The notes: generated by a model from the sequence alone, not told the origin. 64,000 bases of DNA from Ptychodera flava (GCF_041260155.1 NC_091944.1:22922377-22986376); one strand, 5' to 3'; positions 11,637-23,575 are shown, counted from the first letter of the stretch. A program made the numbers and translations.

Positions 11637-11802
11637 ATGCAGTGGGCTGCTGTGACGATCCATCGTCGACTGATTATTGTCCCTCCACAACTGTGTACGT
11701 CTCCGACTCTCCTGATCGAGACCTGCCACGGGAAACCACCGAGTGGAGCGTCCATTCCGTTTATGATGCGAGCGGTGACGTCAGTACCCACCACTCCACA
11801 TT
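11637..11802 (-). CDS. Exon 34: trypsin domain 2, activation site and His57
   Basis: [11 protein letters not shown] then [19 protein letters not shown] gives the linker cysteine and the activation cleavage site. [18 protein letters not shown] carries the catalytic His. The donor TGCAT|GTAAGA (phase 2) sits at the same codon as in protease 1. Confidence 0.9.
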
Positions 11803-12048
11803 CTGGTAAAAGACGCACACAATTTGTGGATATACTTTTGGGCATTGTCCTACAGTATCAGCAAACACGTGGATGCAATTAATTTGCTATGCTTACAAAA
11901 TTTGCGATGCACTCTTACACACATGAAATTATAGGGTTCAATTTTCACATTTTTCTGTGTACATATACACAATATCGCCACCCTTGTCGTCTGTTAGTTT
12001 TATTTTTACCCAACTGTTATAGAAATGCCAAATCTATTGGATACTCAC

Positions 12049-12098
12049 GGAAGTCCTGGCAGACTAGTTGAACTAGCTGGCCTGTTGCACATGTGCTC
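12049..12098 (-). CDS. Exon 33: SRCR domain, end
   Basis: 50 bp encoding TSTCATGQLVQLVCQDF, which matches the closing C..L..L.C strand of an SRCR module. Acceptor tcaattgcag, donor TCC|GTGAGT. The phase fits both neighbours, so the short exon is credible. Confidence 0.75.
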
Positions 12099-12998
12099 CT
12101 GCAATTGAAAACACGGTCATCAAGAGAAAACTATCAGTTATTTCATGGATTTATGATTTTGGAAAGTTAAGTCTGGCACACATATAACAAAACGCAAAAT
12201 ACTTGTATTGTGGTACATACATCTCATGTGCTTATATTAGCAATCACCTGATTTTTTTTTTTGGGGGGGGGGGGGGTTAGTATTTAAATGCAAGTTGATT
12301 TCATGGATCAGCCCCGATACGATCACACGATAGCCATTATGTTTCAGATTTTTATAGTTTCGAATATCATTCGTCAATGACAAACAGCCTCAGAGCCTTA
12401 AGTATTATTCGATCAACCCACCACGGATTTACTTTTCTGTACAGGCTTATGATTTCCATTTACATACATATGACGGATACTTGTCACACCTAGATAAATT
12501 GTAATGACGAAGTACTAGCCAATTATTTTGCACATGCATAATGTCTGACACTTTCTGGGACGAGTTTCATAATTTCAACAAAGAGTCTCTTTTTCTTTTG
12601 TTGTTAGACCTAGCCTTCATGATGAACTTTTTGGAGACCCAAATGCTTCACAATCACCTCATACTTATAGCAAAACAGTATATTTATGCAATGAAAATGA
12701 ATAGCTTTTGCTCTGTATTTGCTACGAGTTCAGCACAACGACCACCTAGAGAGTACAGCATTGCTGTTAGACAACTCGGGTAGAGACACCCTGTTGTCAA
12801 ATGGAATAAAATACTACCTATGATAAATTATATTTGAGAACTTTTCTGATATACCTTTGTGCACTGTAACCCTTCCTTACTGTTGCCAATAAAAAAATCT
12901 TCAAATACACACACCCGCTCCCAAAAATCAGTTACTATATACTGCTTCTAAGACAAAGTCTGAATGCTTTGAGTCTTAAAGGCGATTTGAATACTTAC

Positions 12999-13115
12999 GT
13001 GTGGTTAAACATGACACGAGTTAAATCCGTACCTGGATACAATGACGTAAATGGTATCGCGAAGCCATCTTGTTGATCATCGGTGATGTTTACAAAATCA
13101 ATGCCTTCCATGTCT
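12999..13115 (-). CDS. Exon 32: SRCR domain, middle
   Basis: DMEGIDFVNITDDQQDGFAI ... DLTRVMFNHT, no cysteines. Acceptor aatttcaag, donor CAC|GTAAGT reading AC|GTAAGT, phase 2 in and out. Family assignment comes from its position between exons 31 and 33. Confidence 0.65.
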
Positions 13116-13503
13116 CTTGAAATTTACAAATTGATTAAAAACGCTACATAAGTATATTGACGATTGAAATGCATCATGCATTCATACATGTATGAGATCA
13201 CCGCCACAAAAATATTTACAATTGCCGAACTGTTTTGATTAACCCTTCATCATCATGGTTTTGTCCCATCTACTATTATCAATAGTTATTGAGGACCTGT
13301 TTACATGGAACTAGGGTGAGAAGGTTACAAGGACTGCACCAGAATAAAATATTGGGTGTTGGACGACTTCATATGGTTGAAAAATAATCAAAACTCAGTG
13401 TTTAAACATAGATGACGAACCAGTAAAAGTGGTGCGAGTTACTAGAATTGATTTAGCTGGAACATTAAAGTGATGGTATACCACTGAGCCAGACATGTAA
13501 GTT

Positions 13504-13506
<3 letters not shown>

Positions 13507-13582
<76 letters not shown>
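13507..13582. repeat. (TA)n microsatellite
   Basis: An uninterrupted TA run of about 76 bp in intron 31. It creates spurious Tyr-Ile ORFs on both strands. Confidence 0.95.
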
Positions 13583-13585
<3 letters not shown>

Positions 13586-13787
13586 AGTAACATTTTCTGG
13601 TGTGATATATGTTAGATTGCCGTATCCTGGTAAGGTATCCCTCTTCAAGTTCGTCCAAACGTTTTATACTCTGCCACATGGTCCGATCCAAGAGCATTGA
13701 TGTCTTTCTAAAAGAATTCCGGTATAAATTGTGCCAGTGTGAAATGCGCAAACAGGAACCAATATAACTGTCGTGCCACTGACTCAC

Positions 13788-13947
13788 TCAAATCCGAGGT
13801 CTCCACTGCATACCAGATGACCATAGTTACGAAGTACTGTATCGTCCTTTGCTGGGTTGTTTCTATCTCTGCAGACCGGATACCATACTGAACGTATGTT
13901 GACATGCAACACACCGGGCGCGGTGTCTACGATGTTTTCCATTTTCA
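13788..13947 (-). CDS. Exon 31: enteropeptidase-like SRCR domain, first part
   Basis: GVLHVNIRSVWYPVC ... LRNYGHLVCSGDLGF corresponds to the divergent scavenger-receptor module before the protease of enteropeptidase and corin (there 'GLVQFRIQSIWHVAC'). Acceptor tgtcttacag, donor TTTGA|GTGAGT, leaving phase 2. Confidence 0.75.
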
Positions 13948-14154
13948 CTGTAAGACAAATACATTTTGTAATGCAACGTTTGTAAGTGAAGTAATAAAAC
14001 AAAATTGCGAATAATGTATTTTCCAAGTGTCGAACTTCAAAGTAGTTGATGCTGATGAAACGATCTGATGAACAAGGTTGCATACAATTGCATACAATTG
14101 CTCTGTCTCTGTATCTCTCTGTCTGTATCTTTATCTGTATCTCTCTCTGTATCT

Positions 14155-14496
14155 CCACCTCGGGGATAGTTATTCGGACTCTCAAACTTTTACAATTTGT
14201 TTTTGATATACCACTCGTGGGAATTTATTTTTAAGCTCCTGGTGTTAGAAAACTTTTCACCTGCTTAGTTTTTCGAAATTCGAAACTTTATTTTTCTCCA
14301 TCGAGTTTACACAGGGATGGCGGCATATTTTGAATTTTTATATCAGTAAATCTTTGGCTGTTTGTTTCTCTAGTACCGAAATTTGCAAAGTAGCCTGATA
14401 TTTATTCTAGATTTCGAAAAGGAATCGTTGAAACACTTTTTGGAAAGTTTGAGCAAAAGTTTTAGTCTTTCACTTTCGAGGCGCATACTAGCTTAA
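14155..14496 (+). repeat. TTAA MITE (family A), copy A2
   Basis: Full-length family-A copy ending cgaggcgcatactagcTTAA. The next copy starts in the same TTAA. Confidence 0.75.
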
Positions 14497-14555
14497 GGTA
14501 GAATGTGCTTCAGAAACAGATATTCGAACTCTAAAAATATTACGATTCAGATGTT
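14493..14555 (+). repeat. TTAA MITE (family A), truncated copy A3
   Basis: ttaaggtagaatgtgcttca plus gacagatattcgaactct-like sequence, then homology stops about 80 bases before exon 30. It shares TTAA with A2. Confidence 0.6.
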
Positions 14556-14633
14556 CCTTGTACGTCCTGGCCACAGCATTGCTACTATGTCGGACGATCT
14601 TCCTCATATAGAAATCATCAAGTGAAGTCTCAC

Positions 14634-14750
14634 CACAATCGCTTTCATCGGAGCCATCGTCGCAGTCATCAGCGCCATCACAAAGATTCACGTTCGCTAC
14701 GCACTTGCCGGTATCTTCACACGTGAATTCGCTCACGGCGCATTCTTCGC
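14634..14750 (-). CDS. Exon 30: LDLa repeat 10
   Basis: CAVSEFTCEDTGKCVANVNL then CDGADDCDDGSDESDC. Canonical LDLa next to the SRCR module. Acceptor attttttcag, donor GTG|GTGAGA, phase 1-1. Confidence 0.85.
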
Positions 14751-14800
14751 CTGAAAAAATTAGATCGAGATGAAATCATTGGAACTTCCTTGTTGTTAAG

Positions 14801-15473
14801 TTTCCAAGACAAGTAATTGACCTTTGTAAGCTAACAATTCTCTTGTGGTAAATAAGCTCAGAACCCCCGTAAATTATACATTTTCTGAAAGTTATTTATA
14901 AGGGAACATTTTGATAACCACAATGTCATTGTTTACATAACTATCACGTCAAAGGTAAGTTGTATAATCTTTCAAAAATCTGTTTTCCCGATGTTTTGTC
15001 TCAATACTTCAAATATTTGACTCAAATTTGCTGTAATACAAGCTGTCACAACGCTCTTCCTAAAGGTGTCCCAGGTTTGTTATATCTTACTTGGTTTGTT
15101 TGGAGCACAATTTTAAAGAAAGCAACTAGGCTAAATTCACCGCTCTGGAAGTTTTTATTGCATACAAAATTGTTTTAGAAGGTTTAACAAAATTCTGAGA
15201 CACACTTTGGAAGATCCTTAGGACAGCTTGCATTCACACAAATTTCAGCCACGTATCTCAAAGCATTGAAACAAAAGATAGGGAAAACCGATTTTTAAAA
15301 GGTTGTGCAAATTACCTGTCACGTGATAGTTATGTAAACAATGGTGACAATATGGTAGCTAAAATGTTTCCCTATATCTAGGTTTTCCTAAAGTACATAA
15401 TTTAGATGGGTTCTGAGCTTATTAACAACTAGAGAATTGTTAGCTTAAAAAGGTCAATAACTTGTCTTGGAAC
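14801..15473. mobile_element. Long-terminal-inverted-repeat MITE
   Basis: Two arms of about 210 bp (14801-15012 and 15262-15473) are inverted copies, sharing for example agctaacaattctct, gtttacataactatcacgt and ccaagacaagt at the ends. A 250-bp spacer lies between. No coding capacity; in intron 29. Confidence 0.75.
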
Positions 15474-16125
15474 GTTAATTTAGTAAAACATAATGTAAAG
15501 CCCTCGTCGAAATGATAGTATTTATGTCACAAGCAGAGGAACACGCAGTGGCTGTTGGGATACGAGTGGATGTCATTGAGTTTGCGTTTCTATGGCTTGC
15601 TCAGCAACCAGATGAAAACAAAAGTGACTCTCAAGTATGTCTGTGTGCACGTATGTATAATATTATATAAGCTTGTATTTTGGATTTTAATTTTGATGCA
15701 ACGATGATAAGACTGCAGTCTTCAAAATGAAGGGCGTCAGATAATCGATTTTAGTTAACTAATAATGACGGTAAATTAACAGTATCTCTTCAAGATTTTA
15801 TTCAGTGTTTTCATGTCTTTTAACAAGTGTATTTTCTATCTATTCCTTGCCTCAGGTATCATGTTCTGAATAGTCCTCGCTTCAGTCCTCAGTTATTGTG
15901 GACATTTTAGTAAATTTCTGCCCACACTTTTCTGTCCGAGTTGTAAACAAATACAAAGAGTGCACTGAAGACAAAAAAATTCAGAATATCTCCAAACGCC
16001 TGGTAGCGTGTAAAATATACTTGATGAGAGGCACAAAATCTCTCAAAAGTCACTTCTGTAAGTCCTGAACGCTTCTAAACCTATCAATTAAAATATGTTG
16101 AAAAGGAGGAAAATTCGTAACTCAC
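15474..16125. other. Intron 29, remainder
   Basis: No repeat with clear ends, exon or RNA gene recognised. Confidence 0.4.
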
Positions 16126-16230
16126 CACAATTTTCATCACTATCATCATGGCAGTCACTGACGCCGTCGCACCAGTAGATTAAGGGTATGCATTCACCAT
16201 TGTCACATGTAAATAGCCAATCTGCACACT
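16126..16230 (-). CDS. Exon 29: LDLa repeat 9
   Basis: [20 protein letters not shown] then [14 protein letters not shown]. Six cysteines, calcium box DDSDE. Acceptor atttccag, donor GTG|GTGAGT, phase 1-1. Confidence 0.85.
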
Positions 16231-16439
16231 CTGGAAATGGTAATACATGACATTGATCACACTTATTATTTGCCTGAAATGTCCATGCACACCAACATCG
16301 ATTTAAAATTCCACCCGGAAGACTAATTTCAATGAATCGAGCGGCCCACTGATGAATCCCTGTCTGTTTGTCTGTCTGCCTGTCAGTCTATTTCTGTCTT
16401 TGTCTCTCCCTTCCTCCCCTAAAATGTACGTTGACTGAC

Positions 16440-16559
16440 CAGTTTTGCATGTAGAGGCTCTATCTTCATCAGTTCCATCGCCACAGTCATCGTCACCATC
16501 ACAGGTATGGCCTAGAGGTATGCATTTGTTGTTGTTGCACTTAAAACCGTCGGCGCAGT
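16440..16559 (-). CDS. Exon 28: LDLa repeat 8
   Basis: [20 protein letters not shown] then [17 protein letters not shown]. Canonical LDLa with a slightly longer C-terminal loop. Acceptor ttcgaacag, donor CTG|GTCAGT, phase 1-1. Confidence 0.85.
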
Positions 16560-17273
16560 CTGTTCGAAGAACAAAAAATAACACAGTGACGTCATTTTTT
16601 GCCATCTAAAGAGTAACATACGTCTGAAATAGTACATATACAGAATGTCGTTCCCTGAAATTGGTGAATTGGGAGCAGAACAGTTGACAACACTAGCGCA
16701 AAGTATCTTTAGTACCGATTACTTGCTGGAAAGATAAAATAATCAATTGCAACCAAAGTTTTCCGTGGTGTTGATTCATTCTAACGGTTAAAGGTAGGGC
16801 ACGTGACCCTGTACAAATCATGTTGAGTTACTTTTTACATAAAGCACTTGTTCCTGTCCGTATGTCAGAATAATGTTTTTTTTTGAGTTACCACTTTTAC
16901 ACAGCTGGGTTGACAGTTTTAAACCCATTCAATATAATAGATATTGGCGTTCTTTGTTCCGCCCGCAGGAGGCGTGTTGAGAGTATGTCTTGTGGATCTT
17001 TTCTTTTGCTATTATTTCTTTTGTTATGCTAAATCAAATCAACAATTCAAATGATACAAAATCTGCGAAGAAAGAGAAAATAATATAGTCCCTTGAAATC
17101 GTCTTCTGACTTTTTTGGATACTAGAAATGCCACAAGGGTATATCATTTTGATGTATCATGGAAGGGAAACTACACAATTTTCGCTATTCAGTAATTTAA
17201 AAGCAAATTTATTTCCCGCCCTTTGCGGCTTCGCTACTTCTTCGGACATTCGTGTATGATGTGATAGACTCAC

Positions 17274-17539
17274 CGGAGGAAGTAGATAGACTGACTGTGA
17301 GAGAAAATCCTCTTTCTGTGATGTATTTGTTTGCTTTGAATTCAAACCAGAGTTGTCGTCCATAGAAAGTAAACCCGAGGGGGTCGTATCCTTTGTATTC
17401 TCCTATCACGGAGGATTTCCGTTGAGCGTCATCGCCGCTGCCTATGACCAAGATGTCGCAACATTCTATCGTGTAGAAGAAGTCAAAGTCAACGTCGAGG
17501 CCAGGGTAGCCTTCCGCTATCTCAACAAACCATCTCATG
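17274..17539 (-). CDS. Exon 27, second part: CUB domain 2 continued
   Basis: Starts directly at the other transposon end: RWFVEIAEGYPGLDVDFDFF, then YTIECCDILVIG, and ends FSLTVSLSTSS before TCCG|GTGAGT (phase 1). If the transposon is left out, the two halves join in one frame (..LICTFMRWFVE..) and make one CUB of normal length. No acceptor in the right phase lies between the transposon end and the coding sequence. Confidence 0.75.
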
Positions 17540-20424
17540 AGGGGAACGCTCCATTAACTTGGACGTACCCGAGTAACCCGAGTTGGTTATCAGAGGATTA
17601 ATCTCTATGTCAACATATTCGAACAGATTATCTTTTAGTGTAAACAAAACATTAGCACTGCCGGAACTACTTTTAGCATGGTCAATGCCAGTCGGCGCCT
17701 GACTTGATGATGGCCCCCCTGTCCGGCACTCAGGATTTCCAACCAGCGTTAAAAGTGCCGTCCAGCACTTGCTGTTACTTTGAGGTCATCATTTAGTTCA
17801 TAAAATTGCATGAAGAGTTTACAAAAACAATGGTACTATATAATCCCTTTCAAATAAAATGCTGTTTAAACAATACTAGCAGTTAATTAACGTACGCTGA
17901 TTTTGCATACGAAAAGCTATTTTTGTATGAATGTTTATACCCCTATAAAAGAAAGTACGGTAGCGAAAATCAGCACAACAAAACAGGACTTCAGCACAAC
18001 AAAACAGGACTTTTACTAAAACGTACTCTTTCAATTTCAGTTCAGACTCACATTGCGGAAAGGTGCATGCAATGCAATGAAAGTCACGAGCAAACTTTGG
18101 TGTCAACGGATCCAGTCTTTGAATTATCAATGAACACTCACTTATTTTTCTGGTTAAAAGCCAAAGGCTACTTGTCCATCGCAACAAGCCTCTCTGTTTG
18201 AATCCGCGTGTTCATTTTTAGCCGGATGCCGGCCAAATGGACCGGCTACTTCCGTATTTTGGCCGACTACTTTTCAGTAATGTTTCGCTCTCTAGCCCCG
18301 AAATTCTGGTTTTGATAATAATATTTTGATATTTGTTGTCTTGCAAGCCGGAGATAACATTTCAGAAGTGCCTATGTGGCTATATGTAATCTAGCAATTT
18401 ACGCGGTGAACTTGTTTCTATCTAGTACCAGCCTGTAGTACAACGATCTGCGAACGTGTACTGTACTGGGAATCGCTCTCGAGGTCATCCTTGCTTTCCC
18501 GACTACAGCCCGAATTATTCCGACGTTCACATCGGGTGCAACTTACCATTGGACTGACTTACGCCCACCAATAGCCGGCCATTTCCGAATAAAGCCGACG
18601 TTTGTTTCTCTCAAACGCGAAAGAGAAGAAAGTCTCAAACGCGGAAGAGAAAGTCGACGCTTTAGAGCTTTTGTTTTCTGCGTAAGAGTTGGGCCTTGTC
18701 TGATGGGTAGGTTTTCGATCAAATGTAAAGCAACCAAAAGTTACTGAGTCTCATTTTTCATAGTTTTGAAACGCCACGTCAATCCATCCATAGTCAATCA
18801 TAGATCTACATCGCGTTTTGTGGAGGGGCCGTGGTTTAAGCGGAAGGGAAAGTCTACGCGGGAGTCTACGCTTGAAAACATTGATTTTCTGCGTAAGAGT
18901 AGGACTTTGTCTGTTGGTTGCCGGAGGTTTTAGATCAAATCTTAATAAACAAACAATTACTTGGTCTCATTTCTCGTACTTTTGAAACGCTACGTCGATC
19001 ACAGTGTCAAATTTCAGGTCGACCACAGTCCCTCTATCCACCGGTCTGGAAACGCCTATTGTAAAAGGTGTCAATCACTTGGACCGCACAGCCAAACCGC
19101 GATACGAGGGGCAGTCACGTGATAATGCGTAGCTTGGGTTTGTCCTGCATGCCACAGTCCTCGATTGTGTGTACGCTTTTCTCGAATTTTCGCTGTTTTT
19201 GGCTCTATCAAGTGTGCTCTGCGTCTATCTAAGACACGAAGATAGAAATTATCATATCCTGAAACCGGTGTTTGTTTTTCGTGATCCCTCTCCCATCGTA
19301 AATGATGATAGTGTGCGATAATTTCTAGGGTTGATCGCTGAGAGTGTGTTGACGTAGCACAAGCAACGGCTGGAATCAAACCGGAAAATTTGTCGTCGCT
19401 TTCTCTTAAAAGTTTAGTATTCAGTGCCTCCAAATATGATAAAATATGTTTTCTGTGTAATATTCTGTGAAATCATGTCTGTTAACTGAGCAGAATAAGA
19501 AAGACAACTGCAGAAATGCATGGATAGAGGGACTGTGGGTCGACCGATATTGCATTATGTGTAAGCTTTACTGTGTCACAATCGACTAATCGACTGCAGG
19601 TGGTTTGTACACATACGGTGTCGTACAGGTTGACGTTGGGTGTCGTCAATTTGGAATTTTATCAAACATGAACACTGGAATTTAGCTCTCTTTTTCAATT
19701 ATATTCAACATCACCAAAAATCAATGGTAAGCTCGCGAATTCGTTTTATTGTGAAATTAATACCGTGAATTAAATCACTGAAAATTGTGCCGTTTGCCAA
19801 CCGGCCTTGTTAACTGCCTCTACTATTTCTCCTTTCTTATAATATGTACGTGTGGCCATACTGTTTATAGACGGATCCGGTTAGCAATTCATTGACTTAA
19901 ATTCGCTCTATAGGAGATGTAATGTCACAGGATACGCGCAGCTCTTGGAGTCCTTACTCACTCGTTACGTTGTTTGCAAGTGCAAGAAAAATCTCGCTAC
20001 GTGGAAAGAACGTTCCATGCTGTTCTGATCATATTTGCATATATGATCAATGCGCGTTACTGAAGTTAAGCGTCCGAAAATAGGAAACTTGAATGAAAAT
20101 GAACGAAGAACGATATTTTGTTTCACCATATTTCTAAAACTTAGTTTAGAGCCTAAATTAAAGATTAAGCTAGATTACTTGCATTGAAAAAAGGGCAGTT
20201 CACTTTTTCCTGTCAACATAGTTCCATGTGCAAGCATATGTGTGTGCCCGTGGTATTGAGTGAGTCGTTACAGCCCTGGTTCCTATCATAGCACCAGCTC
20301 GATAAGATAATCGCAACAATGGAAAATTAACACCTTGGGGATTAAAAGTCTTCTGTTTGTCACCCGAGTTGGCAGGCAGCAACTCGGGTTTCAGGTACCA
20401 TCAAAGTTAATGGAGCCTTCCCCT
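17540..20424. mobile_element. 2.9-kb DNA transposon inserted in the CUB2 exon
   Basis: The ends are inverted repeats of about 45 bp: AGGGGAACGCTCCATTAACT on the left against AGGGGAAGGCTCCATTAACT on the right, then a matching AACCCGAGTTG. CUB coding sequence abuts both ends. No transposase ORF is seen; inside are other repeats, including a nested element at 19017-19545 and a diverged direct repeat of about 150-200 bp (near 18660-18800 and 18885-19040). The superfamily and target duplication are not resolved: a TNA-type duplication would fit the flanks only with a mismatch. Confidence 0.75.
19017..19545. repeat. Nested inverted-repeat element
   Basis: Near-perfect terminal inverted repeats (GGTCGACCACAGTCCCTCTA and the complement of tagagggactgtgggtcgacc) about 24 bp long bound 529 bp inside the larger transposon. 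Confidence 0.6.
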
Positions 20425-20542
20425 AATGTGCATATCAATCCATTTGGATACGTCCCTTCGTCAGTCACTGTAGAGCTGAAAGAAACGCTCGTTTGGTTCT
20501 CATTGAGAGTGTAGCTTCCTCCGCACAGGGGGACAAAGTCCT
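20425..20542 (-). CDS. Exon 27, first part: CUB domain 2, cut by a transposon
   Basis: After the acceptor attcaaatag it reads [20 protein letters not shown] ... YPNGLICT, a clear CUB opening with the first cysteine pair and an N-glycosylation sequon. Coding similarity stops at 20425, exactly where the inverted repeat of a 2.9-kb transposon begins. Reading on into the transposon reaches a stop after 11 more codons; the only in-frame donor there (GATG|GTACCT) has the wrong phase for any acceptor near the other half. Confidence 0.75.
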
Positions 20543-20643
20543 CTATTTGAATTAAGGAGAACAAAACCCAGAAATAAAGTTAGACTTCCCTCGACAAACG
20601 ATACATTGAGGGGAGTTTTAACAACTGGTATATTGGGTAACCA

Positions 20644-20748
<105 letters not shown>

Positions 20749-20961
20749 GGGCATTGAGAGAGGCATTCGAGAGATATATTGGGGAGGGACACATTTCTAC
20801 TTACGAATCAACCACCTACTGTAATGAGCTAACAATCTAAGTCAGTAAGGAATATTACTTCCATCAATCAAACATCTTCGGCTGAAAGACATCTTAAAAA
20901 ACATTCAATGGCATTTTCCCCAAAAGCGTCTTTTGTGTAAAGCAGTAGGAATGTAACTCAC

Positions 20962-21069
20962 CGCAATCGGCTTCGTCACTTTTGTCAACACAGTGAGGGT
21001 CGCCGTTACATCGGTCATAAATACTTATACACATGCCATCATCACATCGAAACTGATCGTCACTGCACG
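20962..21069 (-). CDS. Exon 26: LDLa repeat 7
   Basis: [20 protein letters not shown] then [15 protein letters not shown]. Six cysteines, calcium box DKSDE. Phase 1-1; acceptor catctacag, donor GCG|GTGAGT. Confidence 0.85.
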
Positions 21070-21771
21070 CTGTAGATGGTAAAAATTAAGCGATGAAATA
21101 TAAAAACAACAACTTAAGACAACAAACGCTTAGAAGGGACAGTAGCTGTAACTTTTGATGGTTTGTTCGCTACTTTGTTTATTTAAGTTACATCTTACTT
21201 TTTCTTGTTTTGCAATCCCAAAGCAGGTTGGCATGCATAGTATTTAGCTTGACGACTTGACTTTTAATTCTGTAAAAATTCAATGCCATTATTGAGAAGT
21301 GAATCGTGGTTGGTACTGGAATTCAAATGTTAGCATTAGGAAAAAATTGACTGTAATTGGCGCTGCATTCAACAAGCTACACATTACTGGTGTTTCAAAG
21401 TGTTTTTTTTTCGGGTGTAGAACAATAGCTCGAAATTGACATACCAAACAGAATTAGTGAAAGAATCATAAAACGTTCAGATAGTGACCCTTTAAATAAA
21501 AAATGAGTTAATCGCTCCCAAGCAACAGATGACTTGACCTGAACTGCGATTCTTACGACAACCCTTTTTGACCAACATTATGTTTTTCACTTTGTGATGT
21601 ACGGAATATTTTCATATATACATTGAGTAATAAAATGTAAGATTGTCACCCCCATGGAACAGCAAACTCAACCAATAGTTCTCCATAGAAGGACCGGTGT
21701 CGATGCGAGTGACGATATATTTCAAAGTACAGTTTGGTTTCTGAGTCACTAAGGATCAGTTTGATACTTAC

Positions 21772-21879
21772 TGCAGTTGAGTTCATCCGAATAGTCACTG
21801 CAATCTAGAAAGTTGTCACATCTTGCAGTGGGAGGGGCGCAGTGGAAATCTCCACACAGAAATTCTTTCTCAAAGCAAC
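21772..21879 (-). CDS. Exon 25: LDLa repeat 6
   Basis: CFEKEFLCGDFHCAPPTARC then DNFLDCSDYSDELNC. Six cysteines, calcium box DYSDE. Phase 1-1; acceptor cgtttgtag, donor GCA|GTAAGT. Confidence 0.85.
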
Positions 21880-22109
21880 CTACAAACGGTACCGTGAAAA
21901 GTCGATAATCAAGGGAAAGATGCAGATGAAATTATGAACAATTCAAGGACTGAAGTCATTTTAATTCGCTCCCAATTCGACCATTCATAATCAAGTCTCA
22001 TCGCGCCTGCTTGATCTGCGAGGACCATCGGTGCTTTTTTTTGACGACAACCATACATATCGGTACCACATGGTTTGCCATCCACTTCCTTCTCTGCAAA
22101 ATTGGACGC

Positions 22110-22640
22110 ACCAGGAAGTAGTTGTCTCAGAATTCCTGTGCCACTCTCATCCATGCCATTATTTCTTCAAAGCTTGACTATTGTAATGCCTTATTGTATG
22201 GCTTACCCAATGGTCGATTGCTGCGCTTATACAACGTGCACAAAACGCAGCAGCAAGAATTGTCACTTAAATTAAGAAATCGGCCAACAATTCTCCCGTT
22301 CTGAAACAACTTCACTGGCTTCCTGTCATAGCACTGTGTTCAAGCTTCTGCATGTCACTTACAAAACCCCAAATGGACTCTCGCCACAATATCTCAGGAA
22401 TTTAATCACACTGCATTCTACATCACATAATCTTCGTTCATCAGATAAATGACTTCTGCACACATCCGGAGGGAATCTTACTTCCCTCGGTCATCACCCA
22501 TTCACCTCAACAGCTCCTCTCCTTTGGAACTTCTACCCTTGGGCATAAAACACTTTCCTAATGTCGACCTTTTCAAAAGGCGCCTAAAACTTTCAAAAGG
22601 CATTTTAATTATCACTCAAGGCACAACTGAGCTCTTCTAT
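22110..22640 (+). mobile_element. LINE fragment (CR1/L2-like), 3' part of reverse transcriptase
   Basis: Frames on the plus strand read IHAIISSKLDYCNALLYGLP, then HWLPV- and YKTPNGLSPQYL-like pieces, and later APLLWN-like sequence, in the order of the C-terminal reverse-transcriptase region of CR1/L2 LINEs. Several frameshifts break it and no poly(A) tail or 5' part is seen. It is antisense to the host gene, in intron 24. Confidence 0.7.
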
Positions 22641-22649
22641 TCTGAATTC

Positions 22650-22885
22650 GAGGACACAAATCGGGGTTCACCGTGTAAAAGTTAGTACTATTGAAACAAA
22701 TCACTCTAAATTTACCGGTATTTGAAATTCAAAATGGGCTCCATCCCGTATTAACTTTATCCGGAAAAATTAAATTTCCGATATTTCACAAAAATAAGCC
22801 CATTAAAACTTTAATTGCTCTCCGAGCATCAAAAATGAGCCCCACAAGTGGCAGACCGAGAGAGTATTAAAAGTTATACCTACAC
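22650..22885 (-). repeat. TTAA MITE (family A), degenerate copy
   Basis: ggggttcaccgtgtaaaagt, ggtatttgaaattcaaaatg and aaaatgagccccacaagtgg match the reverse complement of the family core; both ends are worn. Confidence 0.55.
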
Positions 22886-23158
22886 GTTCTTCCTTAAAAG
22901 CAACAAACAGTTACTTCACGGTTGAGAAAATAAACAGTGAAACTAATTATTCTCAAAATACACGAAAGCATAATAGCAGCCATTTTAGTTCCTTCAGCAT
23001 TGGAAAACTTGAATTGTGTCCTCGATGGCTTCAAATTCTACGCAATGTTACTCTTTTAACGAATCAAAGACGAAGCAGAAGAACACAACGAAGGGATTAC
23101 CTATTATGGTGATTATGCCCACCATGACGATGACAATAACGTTAAGTAAAATACTCAC

Positions 23159-23269
23159 GGAAGCAATCTTCTTCATCACTTCCATCCGGGCAATCTTGGA
23201 CGTGATCACATTCCTTCCAATGGGGTATACATGTGCCGTCTGCGCAACGAAACTGCCAACTCATGCATT
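23159..23269 (-). CDS. Exon 24: LDLa repeat 5
   Basis: [20 protein letters not shown] then [15 protein letters not shown]: a canonical LDLa with DGSDE. Donor TCC|GTGAGT. The acceptor (ttgtataaag) is weak, lacking a long pyrimidine tract, because a (CAA)n and (CAT)n microsatellite lies just upstream. Confidence 0.8.
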
Positions 23270-23393
23270 CTTTATACAAAAACAACAACAATAGCAACAA
23301 TTACGACGAAAACAGCAACAACAAAAACAACAACATAGTTTCGTCACTTTTCTCCTCCTCCTTACCACCACCACCACCCCCACCACTACAACC

Positions 23394-23431
<38 letters not shown>

Positions 23432-23434
23432 CAC

Positions 23435-23474
<40 letters not shown>
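23394..23474. repeat. (TGA)n/(TCA)n microsatellite pair
   Basis: A TGA array runs directly into its complement TCA, so the 80-bp tract is itself an inverted repeat. It lies 125 bases upstream of exon 24. Confidence 0.9.
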
Positions 23475-23475
<1 letters not shown>

Positions 23476-23575
23476 CAAACATGGTATGTGGCAGGGTGTA
23501 GATGTGCCGATTGTTACGTTTATCATTCGAGACACAGAAATCTTACAATATTGTTGCCACCGGCAGACACTTCAT

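Noticed and set aside
13442-13648. TPENVTV peptide near the SRCR exons as a missing trypsin strand
   Set aside because: It lies upstream of the SRCR end and runs straight into a TA microsatellite. The trypsin exons are complete without it.
19071-19433. 120-codon minus-strand ORF inside the CUB2 transposon as its transposase
   Set aside because: No DDE, recombinase or zinc-finger motif is visible, and the ORF lies within a nested short inverted-repeat element.
17540-20424. Idea that the transposon acts as a ready-made intron (introner)
   Set aside because: Its ends lack GT and AG at the junctions, and no in-phase donor and acceptor near the ends rejoin the CUB frame.
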